A stretch of DNA of 64,000 bases from Halorussus halophilus (GCF_008831545.1 NZ_CP044524.1:186001-250000); one strand, 5' to 3'; positions 26,225 to 35,735 are shown, numbered from the stretch's first letter. Program-made: numbers and translations. Notes: generated by a model not told the origin, from the letters alone.

Positions 26225-26288
26225 CGTAGCTGACAGTGTACCGACGGTGAGGTTGCTGATACTGTATCGTCGCTGAGGAAGCCGAACG
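26209..26288. repeat. Three degenerate ~27-base tandem repeats at the 3' end of the P450 gene
   Basis: Units starting near 26209, 26236 and 26263 share the pattern GTRYCG-CGGTGA-G-(T/A)-GCTGA. The P450 stop codon is inside the first unit. Similarity is clear between units 1 and 2 and weaker in unit 3. Confidence 0.5.
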
Positions 26289-26322
26289 AAATTCTATTAG
26301 CTTCCCTGACAGAGACCATTCC

Positions 26323-26910
26323 ATGGCCGATTCCGTGGAAGAACTCCGCGACCGACTGCGACGCCGTACGGAGCGAGTCACTGCGGAACTCCGGGCGGAG
26401 TGGAATACGGAGACGACGACCGACACCATCGACTACGGGCCGCTCCCGTGGGCTCCGGACGAGATTTCCGACTCGGTGGACGAACAGTTGGATCAGTTCG
26501 GCGGGATGTCGGCCGTCGTCGTCTGCTACACTGACAGCGAGGACGAGGCGGTCCTCGTTTACAACCGCAACGGCTTCTGGAAACCGCCCGGCGGCGCTTT
26601 CGAAGGCCGGACGTCGCTGGCCGAGACGGCTATCCGAGAGGCCGAAGAAGAGACCGGTCTCGACGTGGAGCTAACCGACCTGCTATCGACCGGACAGGTT
26701 CGGTATCACTACGAAGACGGGAACTCGGTGCTGTTGCCCGTGGCTACGTTCGTCGGCCACCGCGTCGGCGGCCGGTTGCGAGTCGAGCGAGAGCGAAACG
26801 ACCATCCGGGAGTGACGCGGGGCGTCGGCCTCTTCGGTCCCGACGTACTGCCCGAGAACTGCCGGGACCGAGACCGGATTCTCGAACTCCTCTCCCACAC
26901 GCAGTTTTAA
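26323..26910 (+). CDS. Nudix hydrolase
   Basis: A 195-residue protein with a helical N-terminal extension (1-55) and a Nudix fold. The Nudix helix REAEEETGL is intact (magnesium-binding REUXEEXGU), preceded by GGAFEGRTSLAETAI; the first glutamate of the consensus is replaced by Thr. Substrates are nucleoside diphosphates linked to another group; the exact one is unknown. A TTCTATTAGC element about 27 bases upstream suggests its own leaderless promoter. The next gene begins 25 bases after its stop and may be co-transcribed. Confidence 0.88.
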   Translation: MADSVEELRDRLRRRTERVTAELRAEWNTETTTDTIDYGPLPWAPDEISDSVDEQLDQFGGMSAVVVCYTDSEDEAVLVYNRNGFWKPPGGAFEGRTSLAETAIREAEEETGLDVELTDLLSTGQVRYHYEDGNSVLLPVATFVGHRVGGRLRVERERNDHPGVTRGVGLFGPDVLPENCRDRDRILELLSHTQF

Positions 26911-26935
26911 ATCCAGTCCGACGCAACGTCACACC

Positions 26936-28045
26936 ATGACCGCTTTCGAGGAGCGAACGCGCCGCTGTCAGCAACGCCTCGTCGCCGCCAACGCCGAGGC
27001 AGCCGTCCTCTTTCCGAGTACGAACCTCTTCTACGCGTCGGGCTTCCGCGAGGAACCGGCCGAGCGCCACCTGTTCCTATTCGTCCCTCAAGAAGGGGAG
27101 CCTGCATTCGTCGCGCCAGAGATGTACGACGAACAGATTCGAGACGCCTCGTGGGTCGATGACCTGCGACTGTGGGCCGACGGCGAGGACCCGATGGAAC
27201 TCGTGGAAGAACTCGCCGAGGAGATGGCCGTCCGAGACAGCCACCTGCTCGTAGACGACACGATGTGGGCACTGTTCACGCAAGACCTCCGCGAGACGCT
27301 CCCCGACGCCACGTTCGGTCTCGCCAGCGAGGTGTTCGACGACCTTCGGATGCGAAAAGACGACGCCGAACTCGACGCACTCCGTCGCGCCGGAGCAGTC
27401 GCCGACGAGGTGAGCGTCGAGATTCGGAAATTGGGAGAGGAAGCGATTGGCATGACAGAAAGCGAACTCGCTGCGGAAATCGAGTCCCGACTGGCCGACC
27501 ACGGCGGCGAGGAAGTCGCGTTCGGCACCATCGCTGGCTCTGGCCCGAACGGCGCAAAACCGCACCATCGCCACGACGACCGGGAAATCCAGCGCGGCGA
27601 CCCCGTTGTACTGGACTTCGGCGCGTACGTGGACGACTATCCCGGCGACCAGACCCGAACCGTCGTCTTTGCGGGAGAACCACCAAAAGAATACGAGGAA
27701 GTCCACGAAGTCGTGAAAGACGCCCAGCAGGCCGCTGTCGAGGCCGTCGAACCGGGCGTCACTGCCGAGAGCATCGACCGGGCCGCCCGCGAGGTCATCG
27801 AGGACGCGGGCTACGGCGAGCAGTTCGTCCACCGAACCGGCCACGGCGTCGGTCTGGACGTTCACGAAGACCCCTACATCGTCGAGGGCAACGAGATGGA
27901 GTTGGAAGCAGGCATGGTGTTCAGTATCGAACCCGGCGTCTACCTCCCCGGCGAGTTCGGCGTGCGAATCGAGGACTTGGTTGCCGTCACCGAGGACAGT
28001 TGCGAGCGACTCAACGATTCGCCGCGGACGTGGGAACCGTTGTGA
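26936..28045 (+). CDS. M24 family metallopeptidase (Xaa-Pro dipeptidase/aminopeptidase)
   Basis: A 369-residue cytoplasmic peptidase of the pita-bread fold. The five metal ligands are identifiable: Asp in VLDFGAYVDDYPGD (two Asp), His in GHGVGLDVHEDP, Glu in FSIEPGVY and Glu in VRIEDLVAV. The N-terminal creatinase-like domain spans about 1-135. It removes residues next to proline from short peptides, producing free amino acids. It may share a transcript with the Nudix gene just upstream. Confidence 0.9.
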   Translation: MTAFEERTRRCQQRLVAANAEAAVLFPSTNLFYASGFREEPAERHLFLFVPQEGEPAFVAPEMYDEQIRDASWVDDLRLWADGEDPMELVEELAEEMAVRDSHLLVDDTMWALFTQDLRETLPDATFGLASEVFDDLRMRKDDAELDALRRAGAVADEVSVEIRKLGEEAIGMTESELAAEIESRLADHGGEEVAFGTIAGSGPNGAKPHHRHDDREIQRGDPVVLDFGAYVDDYPGDQTRTVVFAGEPPKEYEEVHEVVKDAQQAAVEAVEPGVTAESIDRAAREVIEDAGYGEQFVHRTGHGVGLDVHEDPYIVEGNEMELEAGMVFSIEPGVYLPGEFGVRIEDLVAVTEDSCERLNDSPRTWEPL

Positions 28046-28322
28046 GTTTCCTCCCCGACTGGACCAGACCCGTCCTCATCGGTCGAGATCTGGTGTATCG
28101 AACAGGCCTCGACGACTTCGAGCCTCCCAATCGCGGTGGTTCTCGCGTCCGTGAGGTTCCTCGTTGGTGCCGGTGGCCGTCGCGTTCTCACTGTCGGGCG
28201 CTCGTCCGTCTCGAATCTCGACTTGTAGTTTCTTGACTCCGCTCGTCTGTGCCTCCCGACCCGTTCCGGCAGGCAATTTGAAGTGATAGAGCGGTGTACA
28301 GGTGTCGGGGGAGCGGGGGAGA

Positions 28323-29450
28323 ATGCACGACGACACACCACGAACGGGTAGTATCCACGGCGAGGCGGTCACGACGATGGGGCGACGGCGGTTCATGGAT
28401 ACGCTTCGGAGCCTCGGATTCGGCGCGCTATCTGCGAGTTTTCTCACTGCCGACGACGTGCAGGCGGCGAGTCGGGACGAAGTACCAGTAGTCTACGGGT
28501 TCGGACGGAACGACGAGGGCGAACTCGAACCGCATCGGAAGACGGTGCCCGCCGACTGGTACGACGACTTTCGCGGTGCAATCGCGGCACACCGCCGACT
28601 CGACGTGTTCGACCACGACGGCGTGGCGAACTCAGCGGTCGAACCGGGCGAGTACGCGGGGAAAAACGCCGCAATTCGCGTCGAGGTGACCGATGACGAG
28701 GCTCACGGTGCGCTACCGGAGGAAATCGACCACGTCCCCGTCGAAGTGCGTCGCGTAGACGCTTCAGACCGTCACGACGCTCCGGGAGACTCACCAGGGT
28801 CGCCGCCAGTACTCGCCAAGGGACTCCCGGGCGGCGTCGGCATCGCAAGTGACGAACTCTACGGGACGCTTGCTCCGGCGCTCAGAAACCCGAGCGACGG
28901 CGTGCTGTACTTCGCCACGTCCAACCACGTCTTCGAGGGCGACCGCACTCGCGGCGACTCGCTCTACGTCACCGCAAAATCAGGAAAGCAGGCAATCGGT
29001 ACGGTCCACGAGGGGTTCCCGCGCTCTGACGTGGTCTGTGTCCGACCGGCGAACGGCTACTGGCCGCTCCACAGCATCCGGAACGGGACCGACATCGACG
29101 TGCGCGGCCAGTTCACCAAAGCAGGGTTGGCCGACCTCAAAGCCGCGGGGAAGCGCCTCGAAAAGGTCGGGATGCGCTCGGGCCACTCGACGGGCAAAAT
29201 TCAGGCTATCGACGGGGTCACCTGCGCGTACGGGGCCATCTGCAAGCGCGGCCAACTCAAGTGGGGCCGAGAATCGGACTTCACGGACGGCGACAGCGGG
29301 TCGGTCAACTACGCACCCGACCCAGAGAGCCCCGAAGATGGCGTCCTCGTCGGCGGGTTGAACAATGCCCGGACGTGGTGGCCGGGCGAGAACTACATCT
29401 GGGGGACGGCAGGCTACCGAATCACGGAACAGCACGGCTACACGTTCTAA
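28323..29450 (+). CDS. Tat-exported chymotrypsin-fold serine protease
   Basis: A 375-residue protein with a twin-arginine signal (GRRRFMDTLRSLGFGALSASF, arginines at 21-23, divided by the hydrophobic core). A trypsin-like triad can be proposed: His202 in ATSNHVFEG, Asp236 in FPRSDVVCV and Ser325 in TDGDSGSV. The order His-Asp-Ser and the GDSGS box are those of family S1. Cysteines are few, as in haloarchaeal exported proteins. ATG 28323 follows a purine-rich GAGCGGGGGAGA ribosome site; an earlier GTG at 28302 is possible. The residue 45-160 region before the triad is unique and may be a prodomain. Substrate unknown. Confidence 0.7.
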   Translation: MHDDTPRTGSIHGEAVTTMGRRRFMDTLRSLGFGALSASFLTADDVQAASRDEVPVVYGFGRNDEGELEPHRKTVPADWYDDFRGAIAAHRRLDVFDHDGVANSAVEPGEYAGKNAAIRVEVTDDEAHGALPEEIDHVPVEVRRVDASDRHDAPGDSPGSPPVLAKGLPGGVGIASDELYGTLAPALRNPSDGVLYFATSNHVFEGDRTRGDSLYVTAKSGKQAIGTVHEGFPRSDVVCVRPANGYWPLHSIRNGTDIDVRGQFTKAGLADLKAAGKRLEKVGMRSGHSTGKIQAIDGVTCAYGAICKRGQLKWGRESDFTDGDSGSVNYAPDPESPEDGVLVGGLNNARTWWPGENYIWGTAGYRITEQHGYTF

Positions 29451-29475
29451 AGACGACCGACGTTCGCCCGACCGA

Positions 29476-29832
29476 TTATCCGTCCAAGAACGTCCCCAGC
29501 AGTTTCCGCTCGCCGACCCGCAGGTGTTGGTGGAACGTCGGCGCGGACACGTCGAGGACGTCGGCGACGTCCTCGCCGCTGCTGTCGCGGGGCCACTCGA
29601 AGAAGCCAGCGTAGTAGGCGGTCTCCATCGCAGACCGCTGGCGCTCGGTCAGTTCCGACTCCAATGCTGCGCTGAACTCCTGGACCGTGCGGGCCGGTCT
29701 GTCGCGTTCGCGCTGTGCGACGACTTCCATGCCGGGGTAGGCGTCTTGGACGGCCTGAACGACCGTCCGAACGTCTACGTCCTGTGGCACCTCGGCGACG
29801 CACCGCGCGCCATCTTCGTCGAACTCTGCCAT
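29476..29832 (-). CDS. Bat-type HTH_10 DNA-binding fragment separated from its sensor by an in-frame stop
   Basis: The frame continues that of the large sensor gene at 30016-33633. After TAG at 30016-30018 there are 61 open codons (FVYYVTAEDIDPECI onward, typical of the Bat linker domain) and then ATG 29832. The 118-residue piece ends in a full HTH_10 (LTERQRSAMETAYYAGFFEWPR, then GEDVADVLDVSAPTFHQHLRVGERKLL). If translated from ATG it would be a free DNA-binding domain lacking sensors; no strong ribosome site precedes it. Otherwise it is the dead end of a pseudogene or part of a read-through protein. Confidence 0.7.
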   Translation of the reverse strand: MAEFDEDGARCVAEVPQDVDVRTVVQAVQDAYPGMEVVAQRERDRPARTVQEFSAALESELTERQRSAMETAYYAGFFEWPRDSSGEDVADVLDVSAPTFHQHLRVGERKLLGTFLDG

Positions 29833-30015
29833 CTTGAGTGTCCCGCCGTGATCGGCGAGCGCGGGGAGCGGCGACGGCCCCGTGTAGACGACTTCGAAGA
29901 GGTGGCCATCTTCGTGTTCGTTGATGAGTCGGGTGCGCGATATTGCGCCGTCGTCCTTGGCCGACTCTCTGATACACTCGGGGTCGATGTCTTCGGCGGT
30001 GACGTAGTAGACGAA

Positions 30016-33000
30016 CTACTCACCGGGTCCCAGCGTCACTCCTTCGAGCGAAAATTGACACTCCTTCTCGCGGGGGAGTCGAACGAAGAAGTCGTCGCCG
30101 CCGCCGGTCTCCAAGGTAAGTTCGACCACGCCATCCGAAAGCAACGCCTTCCGGTTCTCGATGGCGTTTATGGCGTGGCCGATAGTCTCGCCCAACTCGG
30201 CGAGCACCGCCGTCTCGCGGGTATCGAAGGCGTTTCGCCGGTCGGCGTAGACGCAGAGGACGCCGTAGACAGTCTCTCTGTACCGGAGCGGGATGACGAC
30301 TTCCGACTGGTACCCCTTTTCGAGCGCCTGCTCGCGCCACGGTTCGAAGTCGGGGTCGGATTCGACGTTCTCTATCACCTGTACTTCGCCCGTCTCGTAG
30401 GCCAACTCAACCGGGCCATCCGGCGTCTCTTCCTGCATTGCCGCCGTCTCTGCCAAGTAGTCGTCGCCGTCACCTGCGCTCGCGGTCGGTTCGATTCGTC
30501 CGCTTCCGCTCGCCCCTCGCTTCGACCCGAGCCACGCGAATCGGTACTCCTCGGAAGCCGCGAGTCGGTCGCAGATGGCTTGTTCCATCTCATCGCGCGT
30601 CGAGGTTCGGACGAGCAGTTGGTCGATGTCCCGGATGACCTCGTTGATTCGGTCGAGTTCGGCCAGTTGCTCGCGCTGGTCGGCCAGTTCGGCCTCGCGG
30701 GCCGCTCGTTCGAGCGCGACTTCCGTGTTGGCCGCGAGGACCCGCAGGAGGTCGATTTCGTACTCGTCGAACGCCTCGGTAGTCAGCGACGCGACGGTGA
30801 TGGCACCCCAGTCGCCCAGCGGGAGGACGCAGAAGCCACGAATCGCGGGCGAACCGTCTTCGAGCGCGTTCTCGGCTTCCTGTGCGTTCTCGTGGACGAC
30901 GACCTCGCCGTCGGCGAAGGCGCTGCCGACTACGCCCTCGCCCTTCTCGAAGGTCGGCGCAGAGCCGATGCTCTCGGCCGTCTCGTCCGTCGTGACGAAC
31001 GGTTCGAGTTGCGCTTCGTCCTCGTTCCAACGGAACACGGACGCGTGCGGTTGGTCGAGGACCGTCCTGGCCGTCTCGACGGACGTCTCACCGATTTCGT
31101 ACTCGCGCTCGGCGGCCATCAACTCGCGGGTCGCGCCGTGGAGCGCGTCCAGCATCCGTTCGCGCTCCTTACGTTCGGTGATGTCCGTGTAGATGGTGTA
31201 TCCGCCGTAGTCTTCGCCGGACACTCTCGCGTTCCGGAGGAGGAACTCCCGCGTGCAGTCGGGGCCTTCGCGCGTGACCTCCGCGTCGATGCGCGCACCC
31301 GCCTTCACTTGCTCGTTCAACTGCTCGGCCTCGCCACGGTCCTCGTCGGGGACGATGAGGTCGTCCACGTTTTCGCCGCGTATCTCGTCACCGTCGTAGC
31401 CGAACACCTCCTCGAACGCCTCGTTGACGTTGCGGAGCTTCGGTTCGTCGCCCTGAATCTGGTAGTCGATGGTCGGTTCCGGAATGTTCTCGAACAGTCC
31501 GGCGAAGCGGTCGCGCTCTTCGCGGAGTGCCGTCTCGGATTCGACCCGCTTGAGCGCCTCGGAGGTGTGGGAGACGAGTAGCTCAGCCATCTTCAGGTCG
31601 TCTTCGTCGAACTCGCTCGCACTCCGAGAGCCCGCTTGGAAGACGCCGCGGTCGCCCACCGGCACGCTGAGCAACGACCGGTACTTCTCGTTGGCCAACT
31701 CGACGTCGGTGAGTTCCGTAGCGTCGTCGATGACGTACGACTCGCCGGTCTGGTAGGTCTTCCCAGCGAGCCCCTCGTCCGTGCGGAGGACGTTGTAGTC
31801 TTCCACCACCAGCCCGGAGGAGGTCGCCTTCGGGACGAGATAGTCACCCTCGGCTTCGTCTAACCCGCAGATGTCGAACTTCAGAATCTCTTCTGCGGCA
31901 TCGACGGTCTGGCGATAGATAGCTTCGAGCGTGTCACAGCTTTCGAGTTTGACCGCGACGTGGTGGAGGTCCTCTATCTTCTGCTTCTGGTGCTCGACGT
32001 CGCGCTCCAACTGCTTGCGCTCGGTGATGTCCGTGTACATCACGTAGCCACCGGAGTGCTCGCCCGGCAACTCGGCGGTTCGCAACAGGAACACGCGCTC
32101 GCCGTCCGCCGTCTTTCGGCGAACCTCCGCGTTGACGTGGTCACCCCGTTTCATCCGTTCGACGTGTTCGCGAGCCTTCTCTTTCTGGTCTTCGGGGACG
32201 AGGTGCTCAACCATCGACTCGCCGACCACTTCCTCGGCGTCGTAGCCGAACACCTCCTCGAAGGCCTCGTTGACCGAACGGAAGATGAGTTCGCCGTCGC
32301 GCATCTCGTAGTCGATTATCGAGTCGCGAATGTTCTCGAACAGTCCGGCGAAACGGTCGCGCTCGGCCTGTAACGCGGCTTCTGAGTGAATTCGTTCGAG
32401 CGCCTCCGCGACGTGTGCGACCAACAACTCCGCGAGTTCACGGTCGCTCTCGTCGAACGCGCCGACTTCTTGGGACACTGCTTGGAGGACCCCAACGTCG
32501 CCAATTGGGACCGACAGCGCGGACCGGTAGCCGCTCTCGGCGGGGACGACACCTGCCTCGTGGAGGTCCGCCGTCCGAATCGTCTCGCCGAGTCGATATG
32601 CCCGCGCCGCGAGTTTGTCGTCGGCATCGACGTTGGTCGTGGTGTAGTAGCCGTCCGTCGGAACACCCTTCGAGACCGCTTGCGGGACGAGTTCGCCGTC
32701 GTCTTCGGAGTCTACCGCACAGAGGTCGAACTCCAGCAGTTGCTCGGCCGTCTCGACGGTCAACTCGTAGACCTCGTCGGTCGTCTCGCAGGCTTCCAGC
32801 ATCACCGCGACTTCGTGCAGTTCCTGTGTCTTGCGCTTCTCCTCGGCGAGTCGGTCTTCGAGTCGCTTGCGCTGACTCTCGTCGCGAATGATGCCCGAGA
32901 AGTAGTGGTCGCCGTCGCGTACCGATTCCCGGAACGAGATGGCGAGCGGGATTTCGTGACCGTCTCGATGGCGACCCTTCAACTCGACGTAGTCGCGCTC

Positions 33001-33633
33001 GACCAGTTCCGGTTCCTCCCGCAGTTCGCGTAACTTCGCTTCGAGCGGTTCGTGCATTCTCGGCTGGAGCAGTGTGCGAAAGGAGGTGCCGACCAACGAC
33101 GTCGGGTCGCGGCCGAACACCTGCTCCGTCGTCGCATTGGCGAACACTATTTCGCCCTCCGCGTCGATGGTGACGATTGCGTCCGGCGAGCCATCGACTA
33201 GCGTCCGCAACTGTTCCGCAAACCGGTTCCGTTGTCGCTCGACGCGACGTCGTTCGACGGTGTTCTCGATTCGCTCGGCCAACCGCGCGGCGAAGTCGTC
33301 GGCGTCGGTTGCGACGAACGCCGCGCCCTCCGGACTCGACTCGACCGAGTCGCCGACGTAGAGGCGCGCCGTCTCGGGGTACAGTTCCCCGACTGCGTCG
33401 AGTAGCTCCGCCCCGGTCGTATCCGGTACGTCTGACTCTGCGACGATGCAGTGTACCTCGTCGTCTTCGGCGGCTTCGATTCGTGAGAGTACACCAGCCC
33501 CGGTGCGCTCGGAGGAGACGTGGAGCGTCGAGGAGTAGGCGTCGAGTGCCTTTGCGCGGTCCTCACAGCCGACGTAGACAGCGCGGAGCGACTCCCCCGA
33601 ACTCGCCCCGCGTCTGCCCGACTGTTCGAGCAT
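30016..33633 (-). CDS. Giant PAS/GAF sensor of the bacterio-opsin-activator family, truncated by in-frame TAG
   Basis: A 1205-residue cytoplasmic multi-sensor. From ATG 33633 (preceded by GAGGAAG): receiver-like domain without phospho-site (16-120), PAS (140-255), GAF (275-410), PAS (425-550), GAF (565-705), PAS (715-840), GAF (850-1000), GAF (1020-1160), then the start of the Bat linker domain. Modules are joined by coiled coils, and the second and third PAS-GAF pairs are similar to each other (both begin DRFAGLFENI). It ends at TLGPGE plus TAG, where relatives continue into the linker and HTH_10. The rest follows in the same frame to 29476, giving about 1385 codons. No kinase domain is present. 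Confidence 0.8.
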   Translation of the reverse strand: MLEQSGRRGASSGESLRAVYVGCEDRAKALDAYSSTLHVSSERTGAGVLSRIEAAEDDEVHCIVAESDVPDTTGAELLDAVGELYPETARLYVGDSVESSPEGAAFVATDADDFAARLAERIENTVERRRVERQRNRFAEQLRTLVDGSPDAIVTIDAEGEIVFANATTEQVFGRDPTSLVGTSFRTLLQPRMHEPLEAKLRELREEPELVERDYVELKGRHRDGHEIPLAISFRESVRDGDHYFSGIIRDESQRKRLEDRLAEEKRKTQELHEVAVMLEACETTDEVYELTVETAEQLLEFDLCAVDSEDDGELVPQAVSKGVPTDGYYTTTNVDADDKLAARAYRLGETIRTADLHEAGVVPAESGYRSALSVPIGDVGVLQAVSQEVGAFDESDRELAELLVAHVAEALERIHSEAALQAERDRFAGLFENIRDSIIDYEMRDGELIFRSVNEAFEEVFGYDAEEVVGESMVEHLVPEDQKEKAREHVERMKRGDHVNAEVRRKTADGERVFLLRTAELPGEHSGGYVMYTDITERKQLERDVEHQKQKIEDLHHVAVKLESCDTLEAIYRQTVDAAEEILKFDICGLDEAEGDYLVPKATSSGLVVEDYNVLRTDEGLAGKTYQTGESYVIDDATELTDVELANEKYRSLLSVPVGDRGVFQAGSRSASEFDEDDLKMAELLVSHTSEALKRVESETALREERDRFAGLFENIPEPTIDYQIQGDEPKLRNVNEAFEEVFGYDGDEIRGENVDDLIVPDEDRGEAEQLNEQVKAGARIDAEVTREGPDCTREFLLRNARVSGEDYGGYTIYTDITERKERERMLDALHGATRELMAAEREYEIGETSVETARTVLDQPHASVFRWNEDEAQLEPFVTTDETAESIGSAPTFEKGEGVVGSAFADGEVVVHENAQEAENALEDGSPAIRGFCVLPLGDWGAITVASLTTEAFDEYEIDLLRVLAANTEVALERAAREAELADQREQLAELDRINEVIRDIDQLLVRTSTRDEMEQAICDRLAASEEYRFAWLGSKRGASGSGRIEPTASAGDGDDYLAETAAMQEETPDGPVELAYETGEVQVIENVESDPDFEPWREQALEKGYQSEVVIPLRYRETVYGVLCVYADRRNAFDTRETAVLAELGETIGHAINAIENRKALLSDGVVELTLETGGGDDFFVRLPREKECQFSLEGVTLGPGE

Positions 33634-33694
33634 ACTTCCTCTATCTCCGTTCGCCAACAGTTGTAGGTGTTTCGCTTCCACCTTTTTCTCGTCG

Positions 33695-33828
33695 GGTGGC
33701 TCAGCGCGCGAAGCGCGCTGGCCACCCTCCTCCAAAAAATGTGGATCAAAAAAGAGACGCGAGAATTTCGGGCGGAGCCGACCGAAATTCTCGGCGTCTG
33801 CTGTGCGCTGGTGCGACTTCCGCACAGC
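33695..33828. repeat. Three consecutive imperfect hairpins between the sensor and MutS-like genes
   Basis: The 312-base gap 33634-33945 has no gene. Hairpin 1 (33695-33726): GGTGGC-T-CAGCGCGC, loop GAA, GCGCGCTGGCCACC. Hairpin 2 (33755-33799): AGACGC-GAGAATTTCGG pairs with CCGAAATTCTCGGCGTCT with one bulge. Hairpin 3 (33800-33828): GCTGTGCG pairs with CGCACAGC. They lie between divergent genes, so they are not ordinary terminators. The TATA-like AAAACTAAG at 33912 belongs to the MutS-like gene. Confidence 0.6.
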
Positions 33829-33945
33829 ACCGCAACCGCGCGCGACGGGTCGGTCGAATTGAAGATACTACTTTCACAGTCCAAACCCACCGCTCGCCAC
33901 GCCAGTGTGGACAAAACTAAGAGCCGGGGGTGTCACCCGACAGAT

Positions 33946-35727
33946 ATGCGATTGGAGGAGTACTGGGGCGTCGGCCCAAAGACGAGCGAGCGCCTCGAAG
34001 CCGCGCTGGGCGTCGAGCGGGCCATCGAGGCCATCGAATCGGGCGACGTTCGCGCCCTCGTGTCGGCAGGACTGCCGCGCGGCCGGGCGACCCGCATCCT
34101 TCGGCGGGCCAACGGCGGCGAAGGGATGTCGGTGCTGGCGACCCGCGACACGCGCGCCGTCTACAAGGAACTGCTCGACGCCGCGAGCGACTACGCGGTC
34201 ACCGCGACTGCGGCCGACCGCATTCGTGTGTTGACGCCGCTGCTCGACCGCGAGCAGGCCGGACAGCGCCTCGACAGCGTGATGGCGGCCGTCGAGTCGT
34301 GGACCAACCTCGACGGCGAGACGCGAAACGCGATTCTCAGGGCGTTCGAGACACACGCCGACGCCGACGAATTGGACGAGGAGCAAGCAGCGGTCGAAAC
34401 CGCGCTCTCGCTTCGAGACGCTGGCGTCTCCGGCGGGGCGTTCGAGCGCGTGGGCGGCATCGACCGCGACGACCTCGAAGCCGCGGCGAACGCGCTGGCG
34501 GACCTAGACGGCGGCGACGTGGCGCGCGGGGTGGACGAAGACCTCGACTCGCTCCGAGACGCGCTCGCGGATGCCGAATCGCTCCAGCAGGATTCCTTAG
34601 ATGCTGTCGAATCAATTCGCGAGGAGGCCCGCGCTGGCGCGGAGTTCTCGGAGGTAGTCGTGGACTTCGTGTCCAGCGAGACCGGCGCAGGCTACTCGCG
34701 GGTCAGAGACGCCACGCCGGACGACGCCATCGACGCCGGGGACTTCGTGGGTGCGACGCTCCGCGAACTGCTGGCCGACCTTCGTGAAGCAGTCGAAGAA
34801 CGCGAGCGGACCGTCGCCCGCAGACTGCGAGGCCGCATCGCCGAGTCGCAGGAGGCCATCGACGAGGCCAACGAAGCGGTCGGCGACCTCGCGTTCTCGC
34901 TGTCGCTCGCCCGGTTTTCCGTCGCGTTCGACTGTTCGCGCCCGGAGTTCACCGAGAACGGCTTCGCGGTCACCGGTGCGAGAAACGTCTCGCTGGTCTC
35001 CGTAGACGACGATTTGGTGCAACCCGTGAACTACGCCATCGGCGACCACGAGATAACTGGCAACGAAGCACCGCCGGACGGCGACCGCGTGGCAGTGCTG
35101 ACTGGGGCGAACAGCGGTGGTAAGACGACTCTGCTCGAAACCTTGTGCCAGATTGCACTGCTCGCGCAGATGGGCCTGCCCGTCCCCGCCGAGCGCGCCC
35201 AAATCTCGCTCTCGGAGGACATCGTCTTCCACCGACGCCACGCGAGTTTCAACGCGGGCGTCCTCGAATCGACGCTCCAGAGCATCGTGCCGCCGCTCTC
35301 GGACGACTCCGAGACCCTGATGCTCGTGGACGAGTTCGAGGCCATCACTGAACCGGGGAGTGCCGCCGACCTCCTGCACGGCCTCGTCAGACTCACGGCC
35401 GACCGGGGCGCGCTCGGGGTGTTCGTCACGCACCTCGCGGACGACCTCAAGCCACTTCCCGAAAAAGCTCGCAAGGACGGCATCTTCGCCGAGGGACTGG
35501 ACGACGACCTCGAACTACAGGTCGATTACCAACCGCGCTTCGACACCGTCGGGAAATCGACGCCGGAGTTCATCGTGTCGCGCCTGCTCGCAGGCACAGA
35601 CGACCGCGCAGTTCGCTCGAACTTCGAGACGCTGGCGCGAGCGGTCGGCGAGCAAGCGGTTCAGCGCACGCTATCTGATTGGTCGCCGGAAGACGACGCG
35701 GGAGGAGACGCGAAAGCAGACGATTGA
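33946..35727 (+). CDS. MutS-family ATPase with N-terminal helix-hairpin-helix region (MutS2-like)
   Basis: A 593-residue protein. The N-terminus (1-60) contains a helix-hairpin-helix-like segment (YWGVGPKTSERLEAALG, then LVSAGLPRGRATRILRRA), a helical core spans about 100-330, and the ABC-type ATPase at the C-terminus has Walker A TGANSGGKTTLLE, the signature region NAGVLESTLQSIV and Walker B MLVDEFEAIT. It lacks the mismatch-recognition domain of MutS and the Smr nuclease of bacterial MutS2, so mismatch repair is doubtful; branched DNA or recombination intermediates are likelier. ATG 33946 is preferred to upstream starts because AAAACTAAG supplies a TATA for a near-leaderless transcript and the extra codons lie in the hairpin region. 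Confidence 0.85.
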   Translation: MRLEEYWGVGPKTSERLEAALGVERAIEAIESGDVRALVSAGLPRGRATRILRRANGGEGMSVLATRDTRAVYKELLDAASDYAVTATAADRIRVLTPLLDREQAGQRLDSVMAAVESWTNLDGETRNAILRAFETHADADELDEEQAAVETALSLRDAGVSGGAFERVGGIDRDDLEAAANALADLDGGDVARGVDEDLDSLRDALADAESLQQDSLDAVESIREEARAGAEFSEVVVDFVSSETGAGYSRVRDATPDDAIDAGDFVGATLRELLADLREAVEERERTVARRLRGRIAESQEAIDEANEAVGDLAFSLSLARFSVAFDCSRPEFTENGFAVTGARNVSLVSVDDDLVQPVNYAIGDHEITGNEAPPDGDRVAVLTGANSGGKTTLLETLCQIALLAQMGLPVPAERAQISLSEDIVFHRRHASFNAGVLESTLQSIVPPLSDDSETLMLVDEFEAITEPGSAADLLHGLVRLTADRGALGVFVTHLADDLKPLPEKARKDGIFAEGLDDDLELQVDYQPRFDTVGKSTPEFIVSRLLAGTDDRAVRSNFETLARAVGEQAVQRTLSDWSPEDDAGGDAKADD

Positions 35728-35735
35728 GACTACAG

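Noticed and set aside
30016-30018. TAG as pyrrolysine or other recoding
   Set aside because: No pyrrolysine genes are seen, haloarchaea do not normally use it, and the KaiC-like stop is TAA, which such recoding would not explain.
33667-33945. N-terminal extension of the MutS-like protein
   Set aside because: The extra codons run through the hairpins and have no haloarchaeal bias; a TATA element supports ATG 33946.
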